Notes: generated by a model not told the origin, from the letters alone. Numbered from the stretch's first letter, positions 17,916 to 27,681 are shown. The stretch: DNA of 64,000 bases from Bryobacter aggregatus MPL3 (GCF_000702445.1 NZ_JNIF01000003.1:868001-932000), one strand, 5' to 3'. Made by a program: numbers and translations.

Positions 17916-20168
17916 TTACCGGTCCTTCATGATCTTGTGCAGCCGCTTAAAGCCAGACCGCAGCTCTTCGCTGGCCTCAACGATCTCGGGAGTGTCATAG
18001 ATCACGCGCGGCGTCATGAAAATGACCAGTTCCGTACGCTCTTTTGACTTCGAACGACTGCCGAAAGCTCCTCCAATATACGGGAGCTTATGCAAGCCAG
18101 GAACGCCAGCCGTCGAAAAGGTGTCAGACTCCGTCATGATGCCGCCAATCGCGATCGTATCCCCATCCTGGACGGTGACCTGAGTCTGGACGCTCCGTTG
18201 CGAGAAGGAGGGTGATTGAATAGCCGCGTTCGCGGCAGGAGCAACCGGGGAACTCACTTCCTGGTTGATCAGCAGCGTCACGATTCCGCTTGGCAGTACG
18301 CGAGCCGTGACACTCAGATTGACACCGGCATTGCGGCTCGAAACCTGATTCGTAAACAGGTTGCTGCCCCCCTGCTGGACACTGGAGACCGCCTGTGAGG
18401 TCAGGGTTGGCACCTGTGTTCCGACGTTGATCGAGGCAGCGATGTTGTCGGTCGCGATTAATTTGGGCGCATTGATGACACGGACGCGGCGCTCATCCTC
18501 AGAGGCGGTCAGCACCCCGAGCAATTCCCGGGACTGCCCCACCAGAAGCCCTGCCGTAAGATTCAAACCAGAGCCGCTAGATGCCCCCACCAGTCGCTTG
18601 AAGGTGTCACCAGAGGTTCCGTTCGATCCGCCGCGACGCTCTAAAAAGGCCTGAACCCCACTGGCGAATGCTCCTGTCAGATTGACCTCATAAACCCGTG
18701 CTTCGATCAGCACCTGCCGCGGCGCCACATCGAGCCGGTTGAGGAGACGGGCAATCTGTTCATACTCCTGCTGCGTGCATTGCATCAGCAAAGTGTTGTC
18801 AAAGGGATTCGGGACGATCTTTGGGACACGAATGGCAGGGCCATTCTGTCCTTGCTGCTGGCCGACAAAGGTTCCCGTCGCATCGCCAGGCTTGACGACT
18901 CCGGCAGTATTGCCGGAGAAGGCGGCATTGTTCGGTTGGATCCCGTTGGCGCCGTACATCCCCCCCATCCCCGGCATGCCATACATTCCCATGCCAGGCA
19001 TTCCATACATGCCCATCCCCATGCCCATGCCCATGCCCATTCCAGGGAAAGATCCCATGCCGCCACCACCCACTCCACCGCCCATCCCCGTCACACCACC
19101 ATTACCAGCCGTCGCACCGCCTCCATTATTGGACATCTGCGAGAGCTGGCTCGTCATGCCGATGAGCATCATCATCATCATCATGGTCGTCATCATGGCC
19201 TGCGGATTATCCTGCTGGCTGGCGTAGAGCATGGTCACCGCAAGCGCAAGGGAGTCGGCACGACCGTACTTGACCCGATAGACAAAATTATCGATTCCCC
19301 CAACCGCGGCTTTGACCGGAATGTCAAACTTCGCAATCCAGGTCTCGACCTCCGCAAAAATCCCCGGGTTCGGAGCCACTGCCGCCAGGATGTTCAACCG
19401 GTCAATCGGAAGAAATTGAACACCACCTGACTTGCTCGTCAAGGATAGGCCCTTAAAGATGGTGGACAGGTCATTCGCCATGTCGGAAGGCCGGGCATTC
19501 GACAGTTCAAAAAGCCGGATCCGCTGTTTGGCCAGCGTGTCGGAGTCAAAAAGACTGACAAGATCCATGGTGCGCTTCATATTGCGCGCGTTGTCGAGCA
19601 ACAACAGCATGTTGGCGGGCTCGTAGATTGTGAGATTCCCGCCTTCACCTATGAAAGGCTTCAGCAAATTGACCATTTCAGAGGCAGTAGTGTACTTGAG
19701 GAAGACCAGATTGAGCACCATACGCTCTTCATTGCCAAGATCCTTGGACTCCGCATTGATTTGCGGTTCCATTGGGAGACGGGCCACTTCTGTAGTGGGA
19801 ACAATCCGGAAAATATCGCCAACCTGCACCATGGCGAAGCCATTGATCCGCAGAATCGTATCGAGAAGCGAGCGCACATCGGTCGATTTGATTTCGCCAT
19901 AGGTCTGGATCGTGACATTCCCTTTAACCCGCGGATCGAGGATGTAGTTGATCTTGAGCACCCGGGCCAGTTGATCGATGACTTCGGTGAGCGAGGCCCC
20001 CGGCAGATTCAGCGTCAGGTTACCGGCGGCGGGGGCTGCCGGAGCGGATTGAGGCGCGGTAGCAACGGGAGCCGGAGCAGCCGGAGTCTGGGGAGCTGGA
20101 GTTTGGGCCGCAGGAGGCTGTTGCGCTGACAGAATCAGCGAGATGAGAAAGGCGATTTGGAGCCGCAT
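17916..20168 (-). CDS. gspD: GspD-like type II secretion secretin
   Basis: 750 residues with an N-terminal signal sequence. A Pro/Ala linker follows. The N0 secretin/TonB short domain (SLTEVIDQLARVLKINYILD) leads into N1-N3 domains with VFLKYTTASEMVNLLKPFIG. The C-terminal secretin domain (about residues 480-720) ends with QTQVTVQDGDTIAIGG and TELVIFMTPRVI. Residues about 320-410 are an unusual Met/Gly-rich insert (repeated GMGM and YGMPGM). It forms the outer-membrane channel. It is the last gene of the operon. Confidence 0.92.
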   Translation of the reverse strand: MRLQIAFLISLILSAQQPPAAQTPAPQTPAAPAPVATAPQSAPAAPAAGNLTLNLPGASLTEVIDQLARVLKINYILDPRVKGNVTIQTYGEIKSTDVRSLLDTILRINGFAMVQVGDIFRIVPTTEVARLPMEPQINAESKDLGNEERMVLNLVFLKYTTASEMVNLLKPFIGEGGNLTIYEPANMLLLLDNARNMKRTMDLVSLFDSDTLAKQRIRLFELSNARPSDMANDLSTIFKGLSLTSKSGGVQFLPIDRLNILAAVAPNPGIFAEVETWIAKFDIPVKAAVGGIDNFVYRVKYGRADSLALAVTMLYASQQDNPQAMMTTMMMMMMLIGMTSQLSQMSNNGGGATAGNGGVTGMGGGVGGGGMGSFPGMGMGMGMGMGMYGMPGMGMYGMPGMGGMYGANGIQPNNAAFSGNTAGVVKPGDATGTFVGQQQGQNGPAIRVPKIVPNPFDNTLLMQCTQQEYEQIARLLNRLDVAPRQVLIEARVYEVNLTGAFASGVQAFLERRGGSNGTSGDTFKRLVGASSGSGLNLTAGLLVGQSRELLGVLTASEDERRVRVINAPKLIATDNIAASINVGTQVPTLTSQAVSSVQQGGSNLFTNQVSSRNAGVNLSVTARVLPSGIVTLLINQEVSSPVAPAANAAIQSPSFSQRSVQTQVTVQDGDTIAIGGIMTESDTFSTAGVPGLHKLPYIGGAFGSRSKSKERTELVIFMTPRVIYDTPEIVEASEELRSGFKRLHKIMKDR

Positions 20169-20644
20169 TACTTCTTAGCCGCTCCCTTGCTTTGTGCCCA
20201 GGCGGCTTTCTCAACACCGGTCAGGTCTTTCTTATCCTTCACCCATTCATACGGGCCAAAGGGCGTAATGCGCTTGAAGCGGAGCTTGTCGCCTTCCTCC
20301 GTCACCGTCATGCCGGCAGGCACCTCAAGATTCTCGTCCGGATGGCCATCAATCATTCGCTGGATCTTTCCATTTTCTTCTTCAGAAACCTTAGTGAATC
20401 CGAATGCAGTCGAACGATAGATCACTGGCTTGCCATTTTCGGTGATACGCCAGGCGCCATCGGCAATCTTCACCGCCGCCCAAGGCACTCCGAGAGGTCG
20501 GCCATCCGGATGGCGCTTCACTGGAGGTGTTTTGGGGTCGGGTTTGGAGGCTGCCACGCGAGGGGCAGCTTTAGACTCCGAGTTGACGGTTTGTGCGCCA
20601 GCGAAGCCCACGGCAAGAAGCGTGAAAGCAAGAATGCGAATCAT
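20168..20644 (-). CDS. secreted hypothetical protein in the T2SS operon
   Basis: 158 residues with a signal peptide (MIRILAFTLLAVGFAGA). The rest is Lys/Pro-rich with VPWAAVKIADGAWRITENGK and GMTVTEEGDKLRFKRITPFG. No family is recognised. It overlaps the gspD start by one base and follows the GspC-like gene, so it is co-transcribed and may be a periplasmic or pilotin-like accessory factor (inference). Confidence 0.65.
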   Translation of the reverse strand: MIRILAFTLLAVGFAGAQTVNSESKAAPRVAASKPDPKTPPVKRHPDGRPLGVPWAAVKIADGAWRITENGKPVIYRSTAFGFTKVSEEENGKIQRMIDGHPDENLEVPAGMTVTEEGDKLRFKRITPFGPYEWVKDKKDLTGVEKAAWAQSKGAAKK

Positions 20645-20659
20645 ATTGACCTCGAGAAT

Positions 20660-21403
20660 TTAGCGCGACGATTCCCAATAGCAGATGGGACCGAATGCGT
20701 ATGTATAAGAAACTTTTTTGTAGCCATCGGCGACCGTGCCGCCGGGGGAGGAATCGCCGGGAAGGCAACCCTTGCGGCCACCGCCGATATCATTTCCTGG
20801 AGCAGGGCGAACATTTTCTGGCGGCTTTTCCCGGGGCAACTCCGCCACGGAATGATTGACATTGGCATTCATGCGTTCGACCGGGGCGGCACTGGCCAAA
20901 GTCTCTTTGGCCTTCGAGCGCAACTCATCGAGCGGACGCGTCACGTCTTTGCCATCCCACTCAAAGGTGATTTCCTTCTGGTTTGCGGCACGAAGCGTGA
21001 ACTCGCCAATCTTCTCGCCCAGCTTGTAGCCTTGCTGCGGTGCGTTGCCGAGCGACATAAATACTGTAGGACCCATTCCTATATCCATGACGCCGTAAAC
21101 GCCAGGAAAGTCTGGCATCACTTTCGGAGGCGGCGGAGCTTTTGCTTCAATCACGACGTTCGGATTGCGATCGCGCGAAAACAAGAACTTCTCAGCGACC
21201 TCAAAATACTGCGCGGCCTGCACTTTTGCCGGCTCACCGGAAGACACAGCGACAGCCGGAGCCGGAATCGCTGGCAGCGGCTTCAAAGTCAGAACATCCA
21301 ACTCATGCTGGCGAGCCTCCAGCCACCGGCGCCGCAGTTCCAGTCCTCCCGTCGCCAGAAGGGCCAGCAGTGCAAAATTTAAGAAGAGAATGGACCGGCT
21401 CAT
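20660..21403 (-). CDS. GspC/PilP-like inner-membrane T2SS protein
   Basis: 247 residues. One N-terminal transmembrane helix (SILFLNFALLALLATGG) is followed by a Pro-rich linker and a small beta domain (FPGVYGVMDIGMGPTVFMSL, YKLGEKIGEFTLRAA) like the homology-region domain of GspC/PilP, which contacts the secretin N0 domain. A C-terminal Pro/Gly-rich tail is present. Its position between the GspM-like gene and gspD supports the call, but similarity by eye is modest. Confidence 0.6.
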   Translation of the reverse strand: MSRSILFLNFALLALLATGGLELRRRWLEARQHELDVLTLKPLPAIPAPAVAVSSGEPAKVQAAQYFEVAEKFLFSRDRNPNVVIEAKAPPPPKVMPDFPGVYGVMDIGMGPTVFMSLGNAPQQGYKLGEKIGEFTLRAANQKEITFEWDGKDVTRPLDELRSKAKETLASAAPVERMNANVNHSVAELPREKPPENVRPAPGNDIGGGRKGCLPGDSSPGGTVADGYKKVSYTYAFGPICYWESSR

Positions 21404-21999
21404 CCGCGGGGTACTCCTGTCGGTTTCGGAATTAACTTGGCTGGAGCCAAGCCAATAAAGGTCATCGAGACGCTGATGCGCTTCAGCTTCGAATCAGGGC
21501 TCGAGACGTACAGGTCGCGCCAGGATAAGAACTCGGGCTGGGAGGCGATATCCGACAACAAATTCACCAGGCCTTCAATCTGACAATCGAAGCTTACGGT
21601 CATCGCAATCTGGGCATAAGAATTCACAGGCTGTACCGATCCAAGATCCGAACCACGCATCTCAACGGTATTGCCCTGGAGGCGAGCAATCCGCCTGAAA
21701 ATCTGGAGCAACTGGGCCTGAGCCTGCGCTGGGGTATCAGCTTGAATGAGCCGTTTTTCCCAACTGGCGAGCTCCCCGTCCAGCTTCTTCTGGATTGCTT
21801 CCTTTGAAGGAACCTGCGCCGCCGTGAGACGGGCCTTGGCAAGACGCGCTTGCGCGAGCTCAATGCTCGCGGCGGTATCCGCAACCAGCGGGGCCGATGG
21901 AGTGGCAGTCCCTTCGGGCCAGAAATAAACAAAAGCGCAGATGATGACGCTGGGGATCAGCATCTTCACGAGCCGTTGCTCGCGATCAGAAAGATTCAT
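21400..21999 (-). CDS. GspM/PilO-like T2SS assembly protein
   Basis: 199 residues. A short cytoplasmic start (NLSDREQRLVKMLIP) is followed by one transmembrane helix and a coiled-coil, and then a small alpha/beta domain. This is the GspM/PilO layout, and the DREQRL opening is typical of GspM. It overlaps the GspL-like gene by four bases and would dimerise with it in the inner-membrane platform. Confidence 0.65.
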   Translation of the reverse strand: MNLSDREQRLVKMLIPSVIICAFVYFWPEGTATPSAPLVADTAASIELAQARLAKARLTAAQVPSKEAIQKKLDGELASWEKRLIQADTPAQAQAQLLQIFRRIARLQGNTVEMRGSDLGSVQPVNSYAQIAMTVSFDCQIEGLVNLLSDIASQPEFLSWRDLYVSSPDSKLKRISVSMTFIGLAPAKLIPKPTGVPRG

Positions 22000-23453
22000 T
22001 TCGAGCCTCCGAGTCCGGCAGGAAGAGGGGGTGGCGGCGCGACATTCGGCAGGACCGGCGGTTGTGCCGGGGCTTGCCCAGGTGCAGGTGAAACCGGAAC
22101 GGCAGCCGGTGCCGGCAGCTCCCGCTTCGCTCGAATGTTGAAGACCTCTTTACCGGCCTGGCTACGGCCAGGCGATGAGGTAAATTCAGCGTCTTTGAAG
22201 AGCGGCGAAGAATCAAGCAGCTTTAGCAACTCTGCAGACTGATCGATTTCCCCATTGAGCCCTAACCCTAACCGCGTCAATTCCATGCGATTTACATACG
22301 CGGAAGACGGAATGATCCGCGTCAGTTCCCGCAAGGAATCAAGATCCTGGCGCGGGTGGCTGGCCAGATCACGCAGGAAATCCAACCGCTTCTGCGTCCC
22401 GGCAATCTGCGTGTCAAGAGCCTTCACCCGGGCCAGCGCGGGAGAGTATTTGGAAATCTCCCCATCGAGGCGCGTCAGGAGCTTCCGATCTTCGTAGTCG
22501 CGCAGATACGCAATCGAGACGCCGATACACATCAACAGCACCAGGAGGATCACGGTTGGTACGTAGCGCAGCGGCGAGGTGGTCTTGCGGCGCTCTAGCG
22601 GAAGCAGATTGATGCCGAGAGCTTGGCTGGGCAAAGCGCCGGCCAGGGAGGCGGCATAAGCGAGCGGCGTGGTGAGTTGCAGCTTCTCGGTATGAGGGAG
22701 CAACGAAGCCAAACGGGTGACCGGAGCCTCCTCCGGCAAGCGGATCTGCGCCGAGGCGAGACCAATCGCACGATTGGGGTCCTGCGCAAACGGGACGCAA
22801 TAGATCGGGTGTGTGGGGGTCTCGGCATAGAGCAAGACGCCCCTCTCCTCTTCGTGAATAGCGAGAAACTGCTCTGCCGGGGGCAACTGTAACACCCGTA
22901 AGGCAGAATAGATGGCCGCCGCCGGAGTGAGGAACGCACGCACTGCGATTCCGGCTTCATCGAAAATGGTCGCGTACTCCTGGATCACGGCAGTGCGGGC
23001 AATGGCGACCGAGAGCATCGACTGATGCGGCGCCTCAAGACGGCTAAAGGAGTGTTCGGCTTCGTCTTCCTGAAAAGGATGCAACCCGTCCAACTGGTAG
23101 CGCACCGCTGCAGCCAGCTCCTTCTCCGGAACGCCTGGAACCGGCAAAGACCGCGAAAGGGCGTCTGCTGGCGGAAGAACAACAGTCGCCGAGAGATGGC
23201 GGATGCGATTCTTTGTCAGAAACGCCTGAAAATCAGCGCCCCATTCCGCGGCAGGGCGCTCGCGATAACGCAGGATCTCCAGCGTATCGAGTACCCGGAT
23301 TCCGTTCGGGCGTACCGCCGTGAGCGTAGCGCTTAAGTTCTCCGGTCCAATCTCAACGCCTAGACCGGTACCAAAGCTGCGCCACTTGCGCAGGAAAGGG
23401 ATTTCCACGCGATGCGGAGTTTCCGCGGCGACCAGAGGAGTTTCCGTGGTCAT
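21996..23453 (-). CDS. GspL-like protein, PilM-PilN type fusion
   Basis: 485 residues. The N-terminal 270 residues follow a PilM-like actin-type ATPase fold (GTGLGVEIGPENLSATL, LPVPGVPEKELAAAVRYQLD). A transmembrane helix (about residues 300-320) and a PilN-like coiled-coil/ferredoxin domain with INLLPLERR just before the helix follow. The fused layout matches GspL, which anchors the GspE ATPase to the inner membrane. A Pro/Ala-rich tail ends the protein. It overlaps gspK by four bases. Confidence 0.75.
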   Translation of the reverse strand: MTTETPLVAAETPHRVEIPFLRKWRSFGTGLGVEIGPENLSATLTAVRPNGIRVLDTLEILRYRERPAAEWGADFQAFLTKNRIRHLSATVVLPPADALSRSLPVPGVPEKELAAAVRYQLDGLHPFQEDEAEHSFSRLEAPHQSMLSVAIARTAVIQEYATIFDEAGIAVRAFLTPAAAIYSALRVLQLPPAEQFLAIHEEERGVLLYAETPTHPIYCVPFAQDPNRAIGLASAQIRLPEEAPVTRLASLLPHTEKLQLTTPLAYAASLAGALPSQALGINLLPLERRKTTSPLRYVPTVILLVLLMCIGVSIAYLRDYEDRKLLTRLDGEISKYSPALARVKALDTQIAGTQKRLDFLRDLASHPRQDLDSLRELTRIIPSSAYVNRMELTRLGLGLNGEIDQSAELLKLLDSSPLFKDAEFTSSPGRSQAGKEVFNIRAKRELPAPAAVPVSPAPGQAPAQPPVLPNVAPPPPLPAGLGGSK

Positions 23454-24487
23454 CGGGGAAGCGCTTTCGGGAGCGGGGTATTGTTCCAGACCGCATCGGA
23501 CGCGGCGATATCGCTAAAAGCACGGTCGTACCAGCGGAGCTGCGACCAGGGATTGATGAACATGAAGCGTGGGTGAACCTGAGTGAATTGCAAAACAAGC
23601 GACACAGTGCGCCGGGTTTCGGAGAGCATGCCGTTGGGCAGACGGACCCGGGCCGTGGCCCGAATCTGGAAGACCTCTCCCAGATCATTGCGAACCTGGA
23701 TCGGATGCCGTTGCAGCCAAGACTGTAGCGCCGGGAGTGGCTGGAAGGCTTGACGGCGAATCTCCGCAAACTCCCGGGCCGTCTCCGGCGACACCCCGTT
23801 GGCCTCCAGCAAACTGGGGTGCACGGAGTACAGATCGAGTGGACCGGCGTCCTTAATATAAGGGGACAGGCAATCGGCGAGTCCGCCAGCGTTGACCAGA
23901 CGGCCATCGGGCAGGCGGACATAGCGTCCATATACGAGTTCTGAAGTGATACCAGGCACTAGAAGCAGCTCTTCGACATTTTCCATAGACGCGATGGCGG
24001 GACGAAAAGCCGAAGCCGCCCCGGAATTTTGTCCTGTACTCGCCATCGTGGGCGGCGTTGCCGAAAAGGCTTTCTGTACAATCGCGGAGGCATCGTTTTC
24101 CGACTCCCCAAAGCTGCGCAGCAATCGTAACAAGAGTTGGGGCGACAGGCCGCGCATCGGGAGCTTCCCATGCTCCGACAGGAGTTCGATCAGAACATCG
24201 CCCGTCGGCTCTTGCAAATACATCCGGCGCCGGGCGGCAAAGCGGTCGGTAAAGGACCCGCCAGCGTCACCAACGGGATTTCGAATCTCAAAATAGGTTC
24301 GCTCAACCGCGCCGCGGGCCAGATAGTAGGCGCGCAGGCTTTCCTGGGCGGCGATCCCGCGCTCGGTTTCCGCACGCACCGTATCAGCCACCGAGAAGGC
24401 GATGGTCGACAGAGCAGCAGTCAGCCAGAGCACTGCGAGCAACGCAGTCCCCTGGGTCTTTTTCTTAGCGATTGGGATCATCGGCAT
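23450..24487 (-). CDS. gspK: GspK-like minor pseudopilin
   Basis: 345 residues, the length of GspK, the only large pseudopilin. The N-terminal hydrophobic helix (TALLAVLWLTAALSTIAFSV) lacks the usual Glu5, as is common in GspK. Two helix-hairpin-helix-like segments follow (SMENVEELLLVPGITSELVYG; LYSVHPSLLEANGVSPETAREF). It caps the pseudopilus tip with GspI and GspJ. It overlaps gspJ by 23 bases. Confidence 0.85.
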   Translation of the reverse strand: MPMIPIAKKKTQGTALLAVLWLTAALSTIAFSVADTVRAETERGIAAQESLRAYYLARGAVERTYFEIRNPVGDAGGSFTDRFAARRRMYLQEPTGDVLIELLSEHGKLPMRGLSPQLLLRLLRSFGESENDASAIVQKAFSATPPTMASTGQNSGAASAFRPAIASMENVEELLLVPGITSELVYGRYVRLPDGRLVNAGGLADCLSPYIKDAGPLDLYSVHPSLLEANGVSPETAREFAEIRRQAFQPLPALQSWLQRHPIQVRNDLGEVFQIRATARVRLPNGMLSETRRTVSLVLQFTQVHPRFMFINPWSQLRWYDRAFSDIAASDAVWNNTPLPKALPR

Positions 24488-25133
24488 TTGTATTGCGCAC
24501 CAGAAGCGGTGTAATCACGGTGGTCGGCTGAATCTGATTGGGAATGATTTCGAGCGGCACCATCTCAATCCGGATCGCCGTCGGCCAATCCGGGAAAAAC
24601 CAGGCTGGAGCCCAGCGCTCCATGCCGGATTCGCGTTCCGTATGGCGGAAGGCAAATTGGCAACTCGCCAACCGGTCCGCCAGAATGAACGAGGACTCGC
24701 GCACCGTAGCCGGAGCAGCGCAGACCGCTGTCAAGCTTCGCTTTCCGAGATAAGGGTACTCATTTAACAGAAGACGCACGCCGCCCTTGGGATTGGGAGC
24801 GCTAAAGAGTTCGACAATCTGCAGGCGGCCCCGGGAGCCTTCCGTCAACGAAAACGAGGATACAAAGCGCGCCGCAGTTGCACTTCCCGAAAAGCCAAAA
24901 GCCATCGGCCCACAGGGAGTCACCACGGGGACCATTCCACTCAAAATCTGGTCAATCGCCCGCTGTGACGAAATCACACGCCGCGTGAGGTCGACCTTCG
25001 AGTCGATTTTGTCCATGGAGGTAAACGCAATCCGAAGCACTACGCCAATACTGGCCGAGATCGCCGCAAAGAGCGTCACCGCGATCAGCAATTCGATCAG
25101 CGTCATCCCCGCTTGCCGGCTTCTGCGCCTCAT
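24465..25133 (-). CDS. gspJ: GspJ-like minor pseudopilin
   Basis: 222 residues with a type IV prepilin leader: the cleavage motif QAG-MTLIELLIAVTLFAA has Glu5 in place. The globular part is unremarkable. The order G-H-I-J-K upstream of L and M makes the J assignment by position. It starts one base before the gspI stop region. Confidence 0.82.
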   Translation of the reverse strand: MRRRSRQAGMTLIELLIAVTLFAAISASIGVVLRIAFTSMDKIDSKVDLTRRVISSQRAIDQILSGMVPVVTPCGPMAFGFSGSATAARFVSSFSLTEGSRGRLQIVELFSAPNPKGGVRLLLNEYPYLGKRSLTAVCAAPATVRESSFILADRLASCQFAFRHTERESGMERWAPAWFFPDWPTAIRIEMVPLEIIPNQIQPTTVITPLLVRNTNADDPNR

Positions 25134-25538
25134 CTAGTAACCTGCCACGCTGCGATAAGTTTCCAGAACCAGGGTGCGGCGCTTCGTCCCGACCTGGAGC
25201 CAGGATTCGAGGCGGACTCGCTCCAGATGCTCCTGCGAGGTCTGCGACGGCACGCCAAAAGGCACCAACACGGCGCGCCAGCCCCCTGCCGGTATTTTGG
25301 GATCGTTCGAAGGGAAGCTCCCCTCGATGGGGGTATTCCGTGGCAGCCCGCGCGAGGTGCTGAGTTCATCCATCTTGCGCTTTGCCAGATACGTGAGACG
25401 ATCCATGTCGTTGGAACGGAAGAGATTTGCCGTTGATACCGAAAGGTTCGACAACAATGCCGACACCGCTACGGCCAGAATCACCGTCGCCACCAGAACT
25501 TCGAGGAGCGTGAACCCACGCTGCGATCTATTTCGCAT
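25134..25538 (-). CDS. gspI: GspI-like minor pseudopilin
   Basis: 134 residues from the ATG at 25538, which directly precedes the leader NRSQRG-FTLLEVLVATVIL. A longer frame to 25640 is a gspH shadow. The start lies inside the last 11 bases of gspH. It is short and has a DRLTYLAKRKMDEL segment, as in GspI proteins. Confidence 0.83.
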   Translation of the reverse strand: MRNRSQRGFTLLEVLVATVILAVAVSALLSNLSVSTANLFRSNDMDRLTYLAKRKMDELSTSRGLPRNTPIEGSFPSNDPKIPAGGWRAVLVPFGVPSQTSQEHLERVRLESWLQVGTKRRTLVLETYRSVAGY

Positions 25539-26025
25539 GGGCCACTTCCGGCGCGGTTTGCGCAAAGACCTGGGCGATCCCGGTAATCGGATCCAGCTTG
25601 ATCTGGCGGATGGAGCCACGAGGATTCTCCAGTTCGACAATCAACTGCGGCGGAGCTCCATTTGGGTAGACCAGGAGATAGCGGTCTTTTTTTTCTTCAT
25701 CGAGAAAAAGGGCCGGGAGAATGCGGCGGATGCGAATTCCGGCCGGGATCTCAAAAATCTGATCGCGTTTGGAATCGGCAACCCGCAGCACAATGCGATT
25801 CTGCGCGGGCTGGATCGCCAGTTGCACGGGCAACTGGCGGCGATCGGCAGTCGTAATTGCAATATTCAGCGCGGAAGCAACAGTCGACGAGGCGCTCCGG
25901 AGGCGCAAACCATCCAGCCCAGCGGTGAAAGATGGAAAAGCCATCCCGGCCATGACAGCGATGATCGCCACCACAACCATGGTCTCGATGAGCGTCATTC
26001 CAGACTGGGCACTACGCGGCTTCAT
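25528..26025 (-). CDS. gspH: GspH-like minor pseudopilin
   Basis: 165 residues. The leader AQSG-MTLIETMVVVAIIAV has Glu5 (MTLIE), and the GspH-type core has VASALNIAITTADRRQLPV. It overlaps the gspG stop by one base. GspH joins major and minor pseudopilins. Assigned by leader and gene order. Confidence 0.83.
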   Translation of the reverse strand: MKPRSAQSGMTLIETMVVVAIIAVMAGMAFPSFTAGLDGLRLRSASSTVASALNIAITTADRRQLPVQLAIQPAQNRIVLRVADSKRDQIFEIPAGIRIRRILPALFLDEEKKDRYLLVYPNGAPPQLIVELENPRGSIRQIKLDPITGIAQVFAQTAPEVAHAK

Positions 26026-26468
26026 TAGTGCGAGCGTACGGAACTGATGTCGGCATTGATGCCCGTGCCGCCGGGAACCCCATCCGCACCGAGCGAAATG
26101 ATCTCAGGCTCATCAGGCAGCTCACCCGGCATCTTATAAATGAATTCCCTGCCCCAGGGGTCGAGCGGTACATCGGCGTTGAGATAGGGGCCGTCCCAAT
26201 TGGCCACGTCGGCCGGCTTGGTGCGGAGAGCCTTCAGGCCTTGCTCGGAACTCGGAAAGTTTCCGGTGGAGTTCTTATAGAGCAGCAGCGCCTGATTGAA
26301 GCTGATGATCTGTGTCCGGGCGGCGGTGACCTTCGAACTGTCAGCAGCTTTGAACAGCCGGGGACCGACGATGGAGGCGAAGAGCGCAATGATCGTCACG
26401 ACGACGAGCATTTCGATGAGAGTCACACCGGCTTGACGGGACAGGCGGCGGCGAGTGGGTTTGATCAT
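26025..26468 (-). CDS. gspG: GspG major pseudopilin
   Basis: 147 residues from the ATG at 26468; a TTG five codons upstream is possible but overlaps gspF. The leader is RQAG-VTLIEMLVVVTIIAL, and the family landmarks NFPSSEQGLKAL, DGPYLNADVPLDPWGREF and ISLGADGVPGGTG (the calcium-site region) are all present. It polymerises into the pseudopilus that pushes substrates through GspD. Confidence 0.94.
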   Translation of the reverse strand: MIKPTRRRLSRQAGVTLIEMLVVVTIIALFASIVGPRLFKAADSSKVTAARTQIISFNQALLLYKNSTGNFPSSEQGLKALRTKPADVANWDGPYLNADVPLDPWGREFIYKMPGELPDEPEIISLGADGVPGGTGINADISSVRSH

Positions 26469-26472
26469 AATC

Positions 26473-27681
26473 TTAAATTGCAACCTCGTTGATGCTGGTG
26501 ATAGCGAGAAGCATGCTGAGGATCAGCGCTCCTACAATGATGCCCATCGTGAGGATGAGCAAGGGTTCGAACAGGGAGGTGAAACGCTTCACCGCGTCCC
26601 GGGTGTCCGCTTCATAGATGTCGGCCATGCGGGTGAACATCTCGTCCAACTTGCCGGTCTCTTCCCCAACGCTGAGCAGATGCGACGCGAGCGGCGGAAA
26701 CTGACCGGAGCGGCGCAACGGTACAGAAATCCCTTCGCCGCGCTTGACGCCTTGCGCCACGGTTTCCAGCGAACGGGCCATGCGCAGATTGGCGAGAGTC
26801 CCGCCGGCAATCTGCAGCGATTGCACCAGCGGAACGGTATTTGAAACAAGAGTGGACATCGCCCGCGCAAAACGGGCCGTCTCGGCCTTACGCAATGCAT
26901 CGCCAAGCAGAGGAATCCGGAGGCGGAAATCATCCCACCACCAGCGGCCGTCCTTCGTACCGATATAGCTCAGAAAGCTGACCAGCGCCGCCGCCACGAC
27001 AATCCCCAACAGCCAGCCCCAGGCCTGGAGAAACTCGCTGGTGCGCAGCATGATCAGGGTGGGAAGCGGAATCTGCATCCGGCCCCCTTCAAAGATCGTG
27101 GCAAAGCGCGGCACGACAAAGTACATCAGCACGACAATCGCACCGAGGCCCGTCAGTCCAAGCAATAACGGATACATCATCGAGCTGATGATGTATCCGC
27201 GGAGTTCGTCGCGATTGCGCTCAAAGTGAGACAGGCGCTGAAACACGGTGGCCAGAGAGCCAGAGGCTTCGCCCGCTCGCACCATGTTGATATAGAGTTC
27301 AGAAAAATAACTGGGATGCGTGGCAATGGAATCGGCGAGCGATTTACCGCCCTTCAGCATTCGCAAAATGTCGAGAACGACGGAGCGAAACTCCTGCCGT
27401 TCCGTCAATTCACTGACGATAGAGAGCGCCCGGTCCACAGGGACGCTCGAGGAGAGCAAGGTTGCCAGCTCCTGCGTAAAGAAGAGGACATCCCGGCGCT
27501 TCTTGCCACCGAATTCCGGGAGCTTCAGCTCAAAGCCGCTTGGCTTCTCCAGACCGATGTAGGTGGGAGTGAGCCCTTGGCGGCGCAGCTCGATCGCAAC
27601 CAGTTTTTCACTCGCAGCCGTATAGCTGCCACTGCGAGCCTTACCATCACTGGTCACCGCACGGAATTGGAATGTCGTCAT
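26473..27681 (-). CDS. gspF: GspF inner-membrane platform protein
   Basis: 402 residues with duplicated T2SSF domains: LATLLSSSVPVDRALSIV in the first half and MSTLVSNTVPLVQSLQIAGG in the second. Three transmembrane segments are visible. It forms the platform core that contacts GspE and GspL. The start codon shares a base with the gspE stop (TAATG). Confidence 0.94.
   Translation of the reverse strand: MTTFQFRAVTSDGKARSGSYTAASEKLVAIELRRQGLTPTYIGLEKPSGFELKLPEFGGKKRRDVLFFTQELATLLSSSVPVDRALSIVSELTERQEFRSVVLDILRMLKGGKSLADSIATHPSYFSELYINMVRAGEASGSLATVFQRLSHFERNRDELRGYIISSMMYPLLLGLTGLGAIVVLMYFVVPRFATIFEGGRMQIPLPTLIMLRTSEFLQAWGWLLGIVVAAALVSFLSYIGTKDGRWWWDDFRLRIPLLGDALRKAETARFARAMSTLVSNTVPLVQSLQIAGGTLANLRMARSLETVAQGVKRGEGISVPLRRSGQFPPLASHLLSVGEETGKLDEMFTRMADIYEADTRDAVKRFTSLFEPLLILTMGIIVGALILSMLLAITSINEVAI

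Noticed and set aside
18950-19200. regulatory tandem repeat inside gspD
   Set aside because: The repeats stay in frame and encode Gly/Met-rich protein, so a coding explanation is enough.
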